Notes under the pieces: generated by a model
Told to the model about the DNA's origin: nothing
Database searches by the model: none
The model's input: only the letters and a program-made list of their open reading frames with translations
Part shown: in pieces, positions 7,202-17,108 of the stretch
How the letters are laid out: each line of letters begins with the position of its first letter
Numbering within the stretch: the stretch's first letter is position 1
Position numbers and translations under genes: made by a program
Assembly (NCBI GenBank): GCA_001664505.1
Contig: CP011806.1
Location: forward strand, 1,765,528 to 1,829,527
DNA length: 64,000 nt
From: Acidobacteria bacterium Mor1
GTDB lineage: Bacteria > Acidobacteriota > Polarisedimenticolia > Polarisedimenticolales > Polarisedimenticolaceae
Direction of reading: 5' to 3'

Positions 7202-9859
7202 TCAGGCTTCGGCCGGGGCGTCGATCGACGGCCCGGGGGCCGCAGGCGGATCGGTCGACGGCGGCGGATCGGCGTCGATCAACTCCCGCAAACGCTCGAC
7301 GAAGGTGTCGCCGGCGTTCTCGAACACCACGTGGTCCGCCTCTTCGACCAGTAACCCCTCGAAGAGCTGCCGCTTGCTCTCGACCACCTGGCGAACCCGC
7401 TCCTCGATGGCGTCCCGGGTGACGAAGTGCAGCACCTGGACGCTCTCCCGCTGACCCATGCGGTGCACGCGGCCGACCCGCTGTTCCAGTACCGCCGGGT
7501 TCCAGGGCACCTCCAGGTGCACCACCACCGACGCGGACTCCTGCAGGTTGAGCCCCTGGCCGCCGGCATCGGTGGAGAACAACACCCGCAGGCTCGGGTC
7601 GTCGCGGAACTCCTCGAGGATGCGGGTGCGGGCCGAACCGGCCAGACCGCCGTGGAACACCTCGGCTCGCTCTCCCCGGTTCTCCAGCAGCTCCCGCAGC
7701 ACGAAGTGGGCGAGACGCAGCATGCGCTCCCACTGGCTGAAGACCACCACCTTCGACGGGGTCTCCTGGAGCAGGTCGTCCATCACGTGGACGAACTCCT
7801 CCAGCTTCGGCGCGGCCAGGGTACGGATCTCCGCCGGCCCCGGCGGCTCGCCGTTGCCCAGGACCCGCTTCTCGAACTTGGGCCAGGCGTGCTGGGCCAG
7901 GCCGTTGCACAGGATACGCATGCTGGTCAGCCCCTGCAGCAGGGCGCGAATCTCGTTGGGCCGCAACGGCTGGTTGCGGGACAGCAGCGCCGCGACCCGT
8001 GAAGCCAGCCGCCGGTAGGGGCGGCGCTGAGCCGCGGTCAGTTCGGTCCAGAAGGTGTTCTCGGTGCGCGCCGGCAGCTGGTCCAGCACCTGCCCCCGCT
8101 CGCGGCGCAGGAAGAAACCGCTGAGCCGTGAGCGCATGATGTCCAACCCCTGGTAGGCCAGGATGCGCCCCTGGGGATCGGCCACCGCGTGGAACGGCAG
8201 CAGCCGCCAGCGGGGGCCGAGAGCTCTGGGGTTGAGGAACTCCACCAGCGAGTGCAGCTCGGCCAGCCGGTTTTCCAGCGGCGTTCCGGTCAGGATGAAC
8301 GCGTGGGGGCTGGCCAACTCCTTGGCCGCCTTGGCGGTCTTGGTGTCCCAGTTCTTGATCCGCTGGGCCTCGTCGAGGACCAGGAGATCGGGCTTCGCCT
8401 TCTTGATCACGTCCAGGTCGCGCAGCACCAGCTCGTAGTTGACGACGAGGAAGCCCTTGCGCCAGCGCTTGTAGTCGGCGAGGCGCAGGGCTCGGCGGCC
8501 CTCGACCACCACGGCGTGTTCGCCGCAGGCCTTGTGAATCTCCCGGCGCCACTGATGCTTGAGGGACGCCGGACAGACGATCAGCGCCTTCTTGGCGTCT
8601 GCGGCACGGCGCAACAAGAGCGCCGCGACGATCGCCTGGATCGTCTTGCCCAGCCCCATGTCGTCGGCGAGAAAGGCGCGGCCGGTGCGCGCCAGGAACA
8701 GCGCCCCCTGGACCTGATAGCGATGCAGGTCGAACCCGAGATGGGGCACCACCTCCCGCCAGGTGTCGCTGTCCTCGTCCAGGTCGGCGAGTTCGGCGGC
8801 GGTCTTCTCCTGGGCCTCGACCGCTTCGATCTGCCGCGGCACCTCGGCGTCCAGGTCCCAGGTCCAACCCCGGGCGCGGCATTCGGTCTCCGCCGCCTCC
8901 AGCGCCTGCCGGGCGAACTCCGCCGTCTTGTCCGCCTCGGGCGCAGGCAACATCCAGCCGTCCTCGCCGAAGAACGGGGTCAACGACTCGGGCAGCTGAT
9001 CGACCGGCGGGTCGACCCGAATCTCGCGCAACGGTTCGGGCACCGTCTGCATCCACTCGCGGGGGCGCCACCAGGCGGAGAACAGATTCTCCGGCAGGAT
9101 CTTGCGCTTGCGGGAGAACCAGGCCTTGGCCCGTTCGACGTGCTTGCACGTTCCGAGTTCGTTCTTGGCGAAGTCGGGACAACTGCACGAGGCCTGATCG
9201 AACTTCTTGCCCCGCAGGGTCACGGTGTAGCTGCCGGACTTGCCCTTGCCGGTGACCTTGAAGCGCGGAGGGCGCACCCGCCCACCGGCCAGACGCTTGA
9301 CCTCGGCCTTTTCCCGCCGGGCTCGCTGGCGGCGCGCCTTGAGCTCTTCCTGAAGCTGCAGCCCGACCCGTTCCTCGCGGGTCAGGGTGCGTTCCATGCC
9401 GCCGACCATGACGAAGCCGGGGGTCGCCGGCGCCTGCTGGATCACCCGGCCACGGCCACGGCTGAGCCGCCCGCGATAGCGGCGGCGCGCGGCAGACGCT
9501 GAAGACTCCTCGATCGATGGCAGCGGGAAGCGAAGCACCTCGAGGGCGGCGACCGCGTGTCGGCAAACCTCGTGGGTCTCGTCGTCGCAGGTGCAGCGGC
9601 TGACCAACTCGTCGCCGTCGACCTCGACGCTGACCGAGTAGGGGTGTGCGCGCTCGCCGCGGACCTTGGCCTCGACGGTCTTGCCGCCGGGAGTCAGGCG
9701 TAGAGACTCGACCTTGCCCAGAAGGGCATCGCGACGGCCGCCCCGGGCCACGGCATCCCCCGCCCAGACCGCGAGGTTGCGGCTAAGCAACCGCTCATGG
9801 GCAGGGACCTTCGGCTTGGGCAGCTCGGTCTTGCGGGTCTTTCGAGTCTTTCGCGGCAC
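7202..9859 (-). CDS. SWIM zinc-finger SNF2-family DNA-dependent ATPase
   Basis: An 885-residue protein starting at GTG 9859 with a basic leader (RKTRKTRKTELPK). There are two SWIM-type zinc fingers. One is at residues 89-101 (C89, C91, C99, H101). The other is at 225-240 (C225, C227, C238, H240). The SNF2 ATPase follows: Walker A in ADDMGLGKTIQ near residue 403, a DEAQ box, motif III LTGTPLENR, and motif VI QRVGRVHRMGQ in the helicase C-terminal domain. The family is bacterial Rad54/RapA-like remodellers thought to displace proteins from DNA or act with RNA polymerase; the specific role is unknown. It stands alone between convergent murB and the divergent E1 gene. Confidence 0.93.
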   Translation of the reverse strand: MPRKTRKTRKTELPKPKVPAHERLLSRNLAVWAGDAVARGGRRDALLGKVESLRLTPGGKTVEAKVRGERAHPYSVSVEVDGDELVSRCTCDDETHEVCRHAVAALEVLRFPLPSIEESSASAARRRYRGRLSRGRGRVIQQAPATPGFVMVGGMERTLTREERVGLQLQEELKARRQRARREKAEVKRLAGGRVRPPRFKVTGKGKSGSYTVTLRGKKFDQASCSCPDFAKNELGTCKHVERAKAWFSRKRKILPENLFSAWWRPREWMQTVPEPLREIRVDPPVDQLPESLTPFFGEDGWMLPAPEADKTAEFARQALEAAETECRARGWTWDLDAEVPRQIEAVEAQEKTAAELADLDEDSDTWREVVPHLGFDLHRYQVQGALFLARTGRAFLADDMGLGKTIQAIVAALLLRRAADAKKALIVCPASLKHQWRREIHKACGEHAVVVEGRRALRLADYKRWRKGFLVVNYELVLRDLDVIKKAKPDLLVLDEAQRIKNWDTKTAKAAKELASPHAFILTGTPLENRLAELHSLVEFLNPRALGPRWRLLPFHAVADPQGRILAYQGLDIMRSRLSGFFLRRERGQVLDQLPARTENTFWTELTAAQRRPYRRLASRVAALLSRNQPLRPNEIRALLQGLTSMRILCNGLAQHAWPKFEKRVLGNGEPPGPAEIRTLAAPKLEEFVHVMDDLLQETPSKVVVFSQWERMLRLAHFVLRELLENRGERAEVFHGGLAGSARTRILEEFRDDPSLRVLFSTDAGGQGLNLQESASVVVHLEVPWNPAVLEQRVGRVHRMGQRESVQVLHFVTRDAIEERVRQVVESKRQLFEGLLVEEADHVVFENAGDTFVERLRELIDADPPPSTDPPAAPGPSIDAPAEA

Positions 9860-10000
9860 GTAGTCGCCCGGGTGTCGTTTACCAGTGTGTGCCGGGGCAT
9901 TCGCCCAGCGGAAAAGGTCTAGTTTGCTCCAGCCAAGCCCCAGAAATCAACCGGGAACGCCCACCCTCCGTGGCTTCAGCGAAGGAGGGGCCGGGGCCCT

Positions 10001-10028
10001 TGAACACGAATCAGCCAGCCGATAGCAT
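10001..10028 (+). promoter_or_regulatory. Sigma-70-type promoter of the E1 gene
   Basis: TTGAAC (10001-10006), a 16-bp spacer and TAGCAT (10023-10028) form the best promoter in the window. The -10 ends 9 nt before ATG 10038, so transcription would begin at or next to the start codon. I see no Shine-Dalgarno sequence, which fits a leaderless mRNA. Confidence 0.6.
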
Positions 10029-10037
10029 CCACGAGCT

Positions 10038-12590
10038 ATGCCAACGAAAACCCCGACGAAAGCCCGCAAGAAAAAAACGACAACAAGAGCCGCAAAGCCC
10101 CGCCGACAAAGGGTTTCCGGCGATCATGCCCCGGTGTTGGTCCAGCGTTTCACGGCGTTTGTCGCCGAAGCCTGCCCCTTCGCCCTGCAACCGGCGGTGG
10201 CCGCCCTGGAGAGCGCGCTCCGAAAAGCGCCCCTCCGTGAGCGGAACCGAAAGTCGGTGCTGGCGCTGATCGACCCCTTCGAACAGGCGATCCGGCGCCA
10301 GGCGCGGCCCAGCGCGGCGCGCAATCTGCCTGACGCGACGCCGACGGTTCCGGTGGCTCAGCGGCTCGATCAGGCGGTCGACGGGCTGGTCGAAGCGTGC
10401 GAGGGCTTCCTGCGCCGGGAGGCGATCGCCGCGGACCTCAAGCCCGCCGAGAAACGGGAACTCCTGCGGGGCATGATCCTGACCCGGGCGGTCGACAATC
10501 AACTCAAGGCGTTTTTCATGGGCGGCGACGTGCGCTACGGCGCGGCGTCGTTCCAGGGCAAGGGTTTCCGCTCCCTCGGCCAGGAAGCGGTCTACGGCGC
10601 GGCCCTGCGGCTGCGCCGGGGCAAGCGCTACCAGGACGAGGACGGCGGCTACCGTGGCGACGTGGTCGCTCCGTTGATTCGCGACCTGGGCGCGGCCCTG
10701 GGCATGCACCCTCACGAAGACACGGTGTTCCAGACGCTGAATGCGCAGATGGGCAAGGCCGGGCCGCCGATGAACGGCAAGGACTTCCACATCGGTGCGC
10801 TGGAACACGGCATCCTCCCCGCCTCGGCGCCGCTCTCGATCTCGTCGATGACCGCGGCCGGCCAGGCGCTGGCCTTCGCCCGGCGCAAGGAGAAGCGGGT
10901 CGCCGTCGCCTTCATCGGTGAAGGGGGCTCGTCGCTGGGTGAGTGGCACGAGGCGATCAACCTCTGCGCGGCCCGGCGCTTCCCGGCGGTGTTCTGCATC
11001 GAGAACAACCAAACCGCGCTTTCGACACCGGTCCATGACCAGGCATCGGTGCGGCTGTTCGCCGACAAGGCGGCGGGCTACGGCGTGCCGGGCATTACCG
11101 TCGACGGCACCGACCCCGAAGCGATCGCCGCGGCCTTCGGCTGGGCGGCGGACCGGGCGCGGAGCGGCAAGGGCCCGGCGCTGATCGAACTGATCGCCAT
11201 GCGCATGTGCGGCCACGCCCACCATGACGACATGCTGTACCTGGGTCATGAGCCCCAGCCGAGCTGGGACTACCCCAAGCCCAAGGCCCAGGGCTACGCC
11301 GACAAGAAGCGCTACGCCTACTGGGCCGAGCGGGATCCCATCAAGACCTACGCCGCCAAGCTGGAGGCCGAAGGCGTGATCGCCGCCGGCGACCTGGAGG
11401 CGCTCAAGGAAGAGTGCGCGGCGATGGTCGCGGCCCAGACCAAGCGGGTCATCGACCAGCCCTGGCCCGAGGCGGAAGACGCCGGCCGCGGCGTGTTCGC
11501 CGACGAGGCGCCGCGGAAGCACATCGAGGTGCTGGAGGATCGCAGCCCGCTGCGTTCCCGTCCCCTGCCCCCGCTGCCCGACGTCGAAAAGGCACCTGCC
11601 TTCGATCCCAAGGGGAACACTTTCCTCGAGGCGGTGATGATGGGGGTGGGCGACGCCCTGGCGGCCGACGATCGCACCTTCGTCTACGGCCAGGATTGCG
11701 GCGGCAAGTACGGCAACGCCTTCCTGCTGCTGCGGCCGCTGCTGGAAAAGCACAGCAGCCAGATCTGGAACTCGACGCTGTCCGAGGCGGGCATCCTCGG
11801 CGCCTGCACCGGTGCGGCGCTGGCCGGCCTGCGGCCGATCGGCGAGATCCAGTTCAACGACTTCGTCGCCACCGGCTTCAACCAGTTGGTCAACAACGCC
11901 GCCAAGATCCGCTACCGCTGGGGCGGCAGCGTGCCGATGGTGGTGCGCATGCCCTGGGGCGGCTTGCGCAAGGCGGGTCCGTACCACAGCCAGAACACCG
12001 AGCCCTGGTTCTATCGGACGCCCGGGTTGAAGATCGTGACGCCGTCGACGCCCCATGACGCGCGGGCGTTGATGGCGGCGGCGGTGGCCGATCCGGATCC
12101 GGTGCTCTACTACGAGCACATCGGGCTGTATCGCGATCCCCGGGTCAAGCAGAAGCTGAGCCCCAAGGCGCCCAAGCCGATGAAGATGGGTCAAGCTGCG
12201 CTGCGACGCTCTGGAAGCGACCTGGCGATCGTCTCCTACGGGGCCTACTCCCATGTCGCGATGCGGGTCGCCGAGAAGCTTGCCGCCGACGGCATCCAGG
12301 CGTCGGTGCTCGACCTGCGAACGTTGGTGCCGCTGGATCGGGAGACCCTGCTGACCGTGGCGCGCCACTGCGGCAAGATCCTGATCGTCCACGAGGACTC
12401 GCGCACCGGCGGCATCGGCGAGAGCCTGGCGGCGATCATCCAGGAAGAGGCCTTCGAGGACCTGGATGCGCCGGTCCGGGTGGTCGGTGCGCTGGATACG
12501 CCGGTGCCCTACTCGCCGCCGATGGAAGAGGCGTTCCTGCCGAGCGAAGCGCGAGTGGAGCAGGCGGCGAGATTGTTGGCGGGGTACTAG
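10038..12590 (+). CDS. Fused alpha/beta 2-oxoacid dehydrogenase E1 component
   Basis: An 850-residue single chain containing both E1 subunits of a branched-chain/pyruvate/acetoin-type dehydrogenase. Residues 1-35 are Lys/Arg-rich and probably disordered. The alpha part has the thiamine-diphosphate motif (GEGGSSLGEWHEAINL ... IENNQ) and GHAHHDD. The beta part begins near residue 520 (NTFLEAVMMGVGDALAADD, GQDCGGKYGNAF) and ends with the transketolase C-terminal domain (VPLDRETLLTVARHCGK, HEDSRTGGIGE). It would decarboxylate a 2-oxoacid and transfer the acyl group to lipoyl-E2. No E2 or E3 gene is adjacent, so the substrate cannot be told from context. A sigma-70-like promoter lies immediately upstream. 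Confidence 0.92.
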   Translation: MPTKTPTKARKKKTTTRAAKPRRQRVSGDHAPVLVQRFTAFVAEACPFALQPAVAALESALRKAPLRERNRKSVLALIDPFEQAIRRQARPSAARNLPDATPTVPVAQRLDQAVDGLVEACEGFLRREAIAADLKPAEKRELLRGMILTRAVDNQLKAFFMGGDVRYGAASFQGKGFRSLGQEAVYGAALRLRRGKRYQDEDGGYRGDVVAPLIRDLGAALGMHPHEDTVFQTLNAQMGKAGPPMNGKDFHIGALEHGILPASAPLSISSMTAAGQALAFARRKEKRVAVAFIGEGGSSLGEWHEAINLCAARRFPAVFCIENNQTALSTPVHDQASVRLFADKAAGYGVPGITVDGTDPEAIAAAFGWAADRARSGKGPALIELIAMRMCGHAHHDDMLYLGHEPQPSWDYPKPKAQGYADKKRYAYWAERDPIKTYAAKLEAEGVIAAGDLEALKEECAAMVAAQTKRVIDQPWPEAEDAGRGVFADEAPRKHIEVLEDRSPLRSRPLPPLPDVEKAPAFDPKGNTFLEAVMMGVGDALAADDRTFVYGQDCGGKYGNAFLLLRPLLEKHSSQIWNSTLSEAGILGACTGAALAGLRPIGEIQFNDFVATGFNQLVNNAAKIRYRWGGSVPMVVRMPWGGLRKAGPYHSQNTEPWFYRTPGLKIVTPSTPHDARALMAAAVADPDPVLYYEHIGLYRDPRVKQKLSPKAPKPMKMGQAALRRSGSDLAIVSYGAYSHVAMRVAEKLAADGIQASVLDLRTLVPLDRETLLTVARHCGKILIVHEDSRTGGIGESLAAIIQEEAFEDLDAPVRVVGALDTPVPYSPPMEEAFLPSEARVEQAARLLAGY

Positions 12591-12620
12591 CCCCGATTTT
12601 CAAGAGAGTGCAAGAAGCCC

Positions 12621-12962
12621 ATGGAACTCACAGGTCAGATCGTTCAGGTGCTGGAGGAGAAATCCGGCACGTCGGCTCGCGGTGAATGGCGCAAGCAGGA
12701 GTACGTCATCGAGGTCCCCGGTGACTACCCCAAGAAGGTCTGCTTCATGGTCTGGGGGGACAAGATCGACCAACTGCAGATCCGCCAGGGGCAAGAGCTG
12801 ACCGTCCACTTCGATCTGGAGAGCCGGGAATACAACGGCCGTTGGTACACCGACGTAAAGGCCTGGAAGATCGAGCGCGGCGAACAGCCTCACGACGACG
12901 CTCCACACCCTTCCACGCAAGAGGAACCGCCTCCGTTCGAGGACGACGACATCCCGTTCTGA
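12621..12962 (+). CDS. DUF3127 protein with SSB-like acidic tail
   Basis: A 113-residue protein. Residues 1-90 match DUF3127, a predicted OB-like small domain: MELTGQIVQVLEE, REWRKQEYVIE-type strand (GEWRKQEYVIEVPGDYPKK) and GRWYTDVKAWKIER. An acidic, disordered stretch follows and ends exactly in EDDDIPF, the same tip as the C-terminal peptide with which single-stranded-DNA-binding protein recruits partner proteins. It follows the E1 gene by 30 bp with an AAGAAG-type ribosome site. A role in DNA metabolism is inference from the fold and tail; no experimental function is known to me. Confidence 0.85.
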   Translation: MELTGQIVQVLEEKSGTSARGEWRKQEYVIEVPGDYPKKVCFMVWGDKIDQLQIRQGQELTVHFDLESREYNGRWYTDVKAWKIERGEQPHDDAPHPSTQEEPPPFEDDDIPF

Positions 12963-13036
12963 GTCCGGCCGGCGACAGACCTCGCATCTGCGCGGACCGC
13001 CCCGCTCGTTGTTGCGCCACCCCGCCCTTTTCGCGG

Positions 13037-13042
13037 TACGCT
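13037..13042 (+). promoter_or_regulatory. Putative -10 element (TACGCT) of the kinase gene
   Basis: TACGCT ends 8 nt before ATG 13051, and TTGCGC at 13012-13017 could be a -35 with a long 19-bp spacer. No Shine-Dalgarno is present, so a leaderless transcript is plausible. Confidence 0.35.
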
Positions 13043-13050
13043 AGCGGGTC

Positions 13051-15705
13051 ATGAGCATGCACGACGACGACATGACCCGTACGAGCGGGCCCGCACCCAC
13101 CGGCCCGTCGACGCCCGGGCCCGCCACCGATCCCGGCCGGCTGCAGGCCGGCGACGTCGTGGCCGAGCGCTTCCGTATCGTCAGCTTCCTCGGACGCGGC
13201 GGCATGGGCGAGGTCTACCGCGCCGACGACCTGCACCTGGGCCAGTCGGTGGCGCTCAAGTTCCTGCCCGAGTCCCTGGCCGCGGATCCGAAGCGCCTCG
13301 AGCTGTTCCGCAGCGAGGTGCGGATCGGTCGCGAGATCACCCACCCCAACGTCTGCCGCATCCACGACATCCAGGAGGCCGGCGGGCGGATCTTCCTCAG
13401 CATGGAGTACGTCGACGGCGAGGACCTGGCGTCGCTCCTGGTCCGCATCGGCCGACTCCCCGAGGACAAGGCGGTGGAGATCGGGCGGCAGCTCTGCGCC
13501 GGGCTTGCCGCGGCCCACGAGCGTGGCGTGATTCACCGCGACCTCAAGCCGGCCAACATCATGCTCGATGGCCGCGGACGGGTGCGCATCACCGATTTCG
13601 GCATCGCGGCAGTGGCCGAGCACATCGGCGACGAGGGCCACCGGGTCGGTACGCCGGCCTACATGGCGCCGGAGCTGCTGCGCGGCGGCAAGGCCTCGAT
13701 CCGCAGCGACGTCTACGCCCTGGGCCTCGTGCTCTACGAGCTGTTCACCGGCAAGCCGCCGTTCAAGGCGGACAACGAGCGTGAGCTGCTGGCGATGCAG
13801 ACCAGCTCGCAGGTGACGAGCCCCGCCGACTACGTGATCGATCTGGACCGCACCGTCGAGCAGGCGATCCTGCGCTGCCTCGATGCCGACCCGGAGGAGC
13901 GTCCGGGTAGCGCCCTGGCCGTGGCGATGGCGCTGCCCGGCGGTGACCCGCTGCAGGCCGCCCTCGCCGCGGGTGAGACGCCGTCTCCCCAGATGGTCGC
14001 GGCGATGCAGGGCAAACGGCGCCACCCGGCCATCACCGCTGCGCTCGCGCTGACTGCCCTGCTCGCCATCGGCTTCTTCGCCCGCATGACCGCCGAGCGC
14101 TCGGTGCTCGAGTACGCTCCGCTGGACCGGCACCCGATCGCCCTGATCGACGCCAGCGGCGACATGCTCGACGATCTCGATTTCGCCGAGCCTGTCGAGA
14201 CCGCCTGGGGCTACGGGATCGTCGAGCCCTATCTCCGCTGGCTGATCGACGAGCGAGAGGAGGACCACTGGCAGGCGCTACGGGAGCCCCGGCCCTCGGC
14301 CACCTACTTCTGGATGCGGCGCACGCCGATTGCCTGGGGTTACGACGGGCTCGACTTCGACCGCGGCATCGTGACCCAGTCAACGCCGACGCGGGGCATC
14401 GCCGGCGAGGTCTACATCGCCCTCGATCTCGACGGCCGGCTGCGGCGACTCTACGCGATCCCCGGCTGGCAGACCCGCGACGCCGGCGACCCTGCCCTCG
14501 ACGAGACGAACGAGGCCGACGAGACGCTCTTCACCCGGCTGTTCGACCTCGCCGAGCTCGATCCGGCGGCCTTCGAGTCGATCGAGCCCCGCTTCGAGAC
14601 GCCGTATCGCACACACCACCGTCGCGCCTGGACCGGGAAGTACCCCGAGGCGCCGGAGATTCCGGTGCGCATCGAGGCGGGCAGCGCCGACGGCCGGGTC
14701 GTCTACTTCCGCCTGGTGCCTCCCTGGGAGGAGCCATCGGACGAGGAGGCGGACGCGACGCCCGATCCACCGCCCACGCTCTTCGACCGGATCCGCGCCG
14801 GCCTGCGGGTGGTCAACGGCTTGAACATGCCGGTGACCATCCTGCTGCTGTTCGTCAGCGGCTACCTCGCCGTTCGCAACCTGCGCTCGAGCCGCAGCGA
14901 CACCGCCGGAGCCGGGCGGGTCGCACTCTTCGCCGGCATCGTGACGGCGCTGGCCAAGTGGGTCTCCGGCAACTCACTGTTCACCCGCGGCCAGTTCGAG
15001 CTGCTCGACATCTTCGCCTGGGGCGTGTTCATGGGCGCGGGCTCGTGGGTGGTCTACATCGCCATTGAGCCGGTGGTACGCCGCAACTGGCCCAAGGTGC
15101 TGGTGAGTTGGACACGCCTGTTGCGCGGACAGGTGCGAGATCCCGCGGTCGGGCATTCGGTCCTGACCGGGCTGGCTCTCGGCGCCGCCTTTGCCCTGGT
15201 CCATCGCGGGGTGTTTCTCGCCGCCTCCGATACCCCCTTGACCGACGTCTGGTACCGGCAGATCCCGAGCTACCGGCACCTCGACTACGTCTCGCTGCTG
15301 ATCTTCCTCGCCGTGCCGTTGATCCAGGTCTTCATCAACGTGCTGATCCTGGTCGGGCTGTTGCGGCTCACCCGCAAGCCCTGGCTCGCCGCCACGCTGC
15401 TGGTCCCGGTCATCGCGCTTTTCAGCGACCACCTGGTCAATCATGATTGGTCGCCGCTGATCGTGATCGTCTACGCCGGGCTCTCGGTGCTCGCGCTCCT
15501 GCGCACCGGCGTGCTGACCCTGGTCATCGCGCAGTTCACGATCATGGCCGTGTATGGCGTGACCTGGACCTTCCAGCTCGGCTCGTGGTTCGCGCACCAG
15601 ACGATCGTGGGCACCGCGATGCTAGCGGCCCTTCTGCTATGGGGCATCGTCGCATCGGCAGCCCGGGAGCGCTCGGTCGACGATTTGCTCAAGCCAACTC
15701 GCTGA
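13051..15705 (+). CDS. Membrane Ser/Thr protein kinase with multi-spanning C-terminal domain
   Basis: An 884-residue Hanks-type kinase. The kinase domain spans about residues 40-300, with the glycine loop GRGGMGEVYRA, Lys70, the catalytic HRD (162-164) and DFG (182-184). A transmembrane helix at about 325-345 is followed by a roughly 240-residue extracytoplasmic segment of unknown fold. The C-terminal 290 residues are strongly hydrophobic with at least seven helices (for example VTILLLFVSGYLAV, LIFLAVPLIQVFINVLIL). The kinase therefore probably senses a signal outside or within the membrane and phosphorylates cytoplasmic targets. The tail is not a PASTA or PD40 module and I do not recognise it. 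The gene stands alone; its start has a -10-like hexamer 8 nt upstream. Confidence 0.9.
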   Translation: MSMHDDDMTRTSGPAPTGPSTPGPATDPGRLQAGDVVAERFRIVSFLGRGGMGEVYRADDLHLGQSVALKFLPESLAADPKRLELFRSEVRIGREITHPNVCRIHDIQEAGGRIFLSMEYVDGEDLASLLVRIGRLPEDKAVEIGRQLCAGLAAAHERGVIHRDLKPANIMLDGRGRVRITDFGIAAVAEHIGDEGHRVGTPAYMAPELLRGGKASIRSDVYALGLVLYELFTGKPPFKADNERELLAMQTSSQVTSPADYVIDLDRTVEQAILRCLDADPEERPGSALAVAMALPGGDPLQAALAAGETPSPQMVAAMQGKRRHPAITAALALTALLAIGFFARMTAERSVLEYAPLDRHPIALIDASGDMLDDLDFAEPVETAWGYGIVEPYLRWLIDEREEDHWQALREPRPSATYFWMRRTPIAWGYDGLDFDRGIVTQSTPTRGIAGEVYIALDLDGRLRRLYAIPGWQTRDAGDPALDETNEADETLFTRLFDLAELDPAAFESIEPRFETPYRTHHRRAWTGKYPEAPEIPVRIEAGSADGRVVYFRLVPPWEEPSDEEADATPDPPPTLFDRIRAGLRVVNGLNMPVTILLLFVSGYLAVRNLRSSRSDTAGAGRVALFAGIVTALAKWVSGNSLFTRGQFELLDIFAWGVFMGAGSWVVYIAIEPVVRRNWPKVLVSWTRLLRGQVRDPAVGHSVLTGLALGAAFALVHRGVFLAASDTPLTDVWYRQIPSYRHLDYVSLLIFLAVPLIQVFINVLILVGLLRLTRKPWLAATLLVPVIALFSDHLVNHDWSPLIVIVYAGLSVLALLRTGVLTLVIAQFTIMAVYGVTWTFQLGSWFAHQTIVGTAMLAALLLWGIVASAARERSVDDLLKPTR

Positions 15706-15875
15706 CCCCGATCCCGTTCCCCTCCCGGCGTCCGCAGCTCGTCCCGACCATCCGCGGAGTAACTGCGATCCCTCCGTGACGCTTCCGCCGCCCCGCCCGA
15801 GCGTGTTAGGCTCGCGCCAACGGTCCATGCCACGCGTTTCGCCACCGATTCGGTCCCTCCGAGGAGGACAGGTCC

Positions 15876-17108
15876 ATGAAGCGAGCCACGAAGTTCTGCA
15901 TCGCGCTCCAACTTGCCCTGATGTTTGTTGCCCTTTCCTTCGCCCAGGGCGCCGATTCTTCGCCGCCCCTCGACCTTTCGCCCGTGAAACCGAAGCCGCC
16001 AGCGTCCGCCGGCGAGGCGGACACCATCACGGCGGTTGTCGTCCGCTCCTGGAACGACGGCAACGCGAGCGGCTGGCGGGAGCTGAACGCAGAGTGGCCG
16101 CTCTACGGAGACACCCCCATCGAGATCGACATCACGAGCCTCGGTGGCGCCCTCTCGTTTACCTACGAGGATCTGGTAAGGATCGACGCGGACGTGGTGA
16201 TCCTCTCGGACCCGGCGGGAGGGTTGCGGCAATACTCCGATGAAGAGATTGCGGCGATCGAGAGGTACGTCATGGAGGGCCACAACATCATCGGGACGTA
16301 CCTGGTGTTCCGTTGGGTGCCGGGGAGCGTATCCGCAGACAATAGCGGGTTGCTGCCGCTGTTCGGTTTCCAGCGCGGTATCGCTCTGTTCGACGGCAGC
16401 GAGACCATCTCCAACGTATTCGAGCAGCAAGACGCGAGCAGCTCGCTGTTCAACGAGCTCCCTGGACCTACCTGGTTGTCCGAGGGATATCCCCAGAGCC
16501 AACGGCCAGAGGACCTGGCCTGGGGCCCGGAGGAGCTGGCTGGGGCCAGGATTGTGGCAACGGCGGATTCCAACGTGGGCATCGTGACGGTCTACGACGC
16601 GCCGACCTACCGGGCGACCTACATCTCCAACATGCCCGAGTTTCATGGTGGAACCGCCGACAAGCAGCTGCTGTACAACGCCATCGCCTACACCGAGCAG
16701 CGCTTCGTCATGCCCTCCTTCCGGACCCAACGAGCCAGCGTCCGTTTGTCCGATCCCGAAGGGGATGCGTTTCAACTGGTCGCGGGTTTCGCGTTGGATC
16801 CGAGCAGCGATGGAATGGACCCCGCCTTGGAAGAGGTGGAACTGCAGTTCGGTGGATTCACCCAGTCGTTGCCTCCCGGAAGTTTCACCTGCATGGGGTC
16901 GGACTGCGTTTACGAGGGGGCCGGGCCTGGGATCACCCGGGCTTCGATTCAAGAGTCCGTCCTTGTGTTTGAAGTCGAGGGGCCGAGTTTGTTCGGCGCC
17001 CAGAAGCAGGTGAGTATTCGTGTCACGATCGGCAACGACGAAGGACGGGCGAACATTCCGCTTCAGGGAGTGCTGTCCTACACGGATCCCGGGACGTTGG
17101 ACGAATGA
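15876..17108 (+). CDS. Secreted protein with a GATase/ThuA-like N-terminal fold
   Basis: A 410-residue protein with a signal peptide (KFCIALQLALMFVALSFAQG), preceded by GGAGGACAG as ribosome site. A TAGGCT hexamer at 15807 may be its -10. Residues 50-240 have strand-helix alternation typical of flavodoxin or glutamine-amidotransferase-like folds (DADVVILSDPAGG, DEEIAAIERYVMEGHNIIGTY), as in ThuA-like or GATase-like secreted proteins. The C-terminal part is beta-rich with one Cys pair (CMGSDC). No catalytic triad is clear. The ATG of the next gene overlaps its stop (ATGA), so the two are coupled. The function is unknown. Confidence 0.75.
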   Translation: MKRATKFCIALQLALMFVALSFAQGADSSPPLDLSPVKPKPPASAGEADTITAVVVRSWNDGNASGWRELNAEWPLYGDTPIEIDITSLGGALSFTYEDLVRIDADVVILSDPAGGLRQYSDEEIAAIERYVMEGHNIIGTYLVFRWVPGSVSADNSGLLPLFGFQRGIALFDGSETISNVFEQQDASSSLFNELPGPTWLSEGYPQSQRPEDLAWGPEELAGARIVATADSNVGIVTVYDAPTYRATYISNMPEFHGGTADKQLLYNAIAYTEQRFVMPSFRTQRASVRLSDPEGDAFQLVAGFALDPSSDGMDPALEEVELQFGGFTQSLPPGSFTCMGSDCVYEGAGPGITRASIQESVLVFEVEGPSLFGAQKQVSIRVTIGNDEGRANIPLQGVLSYTDPGTLDE

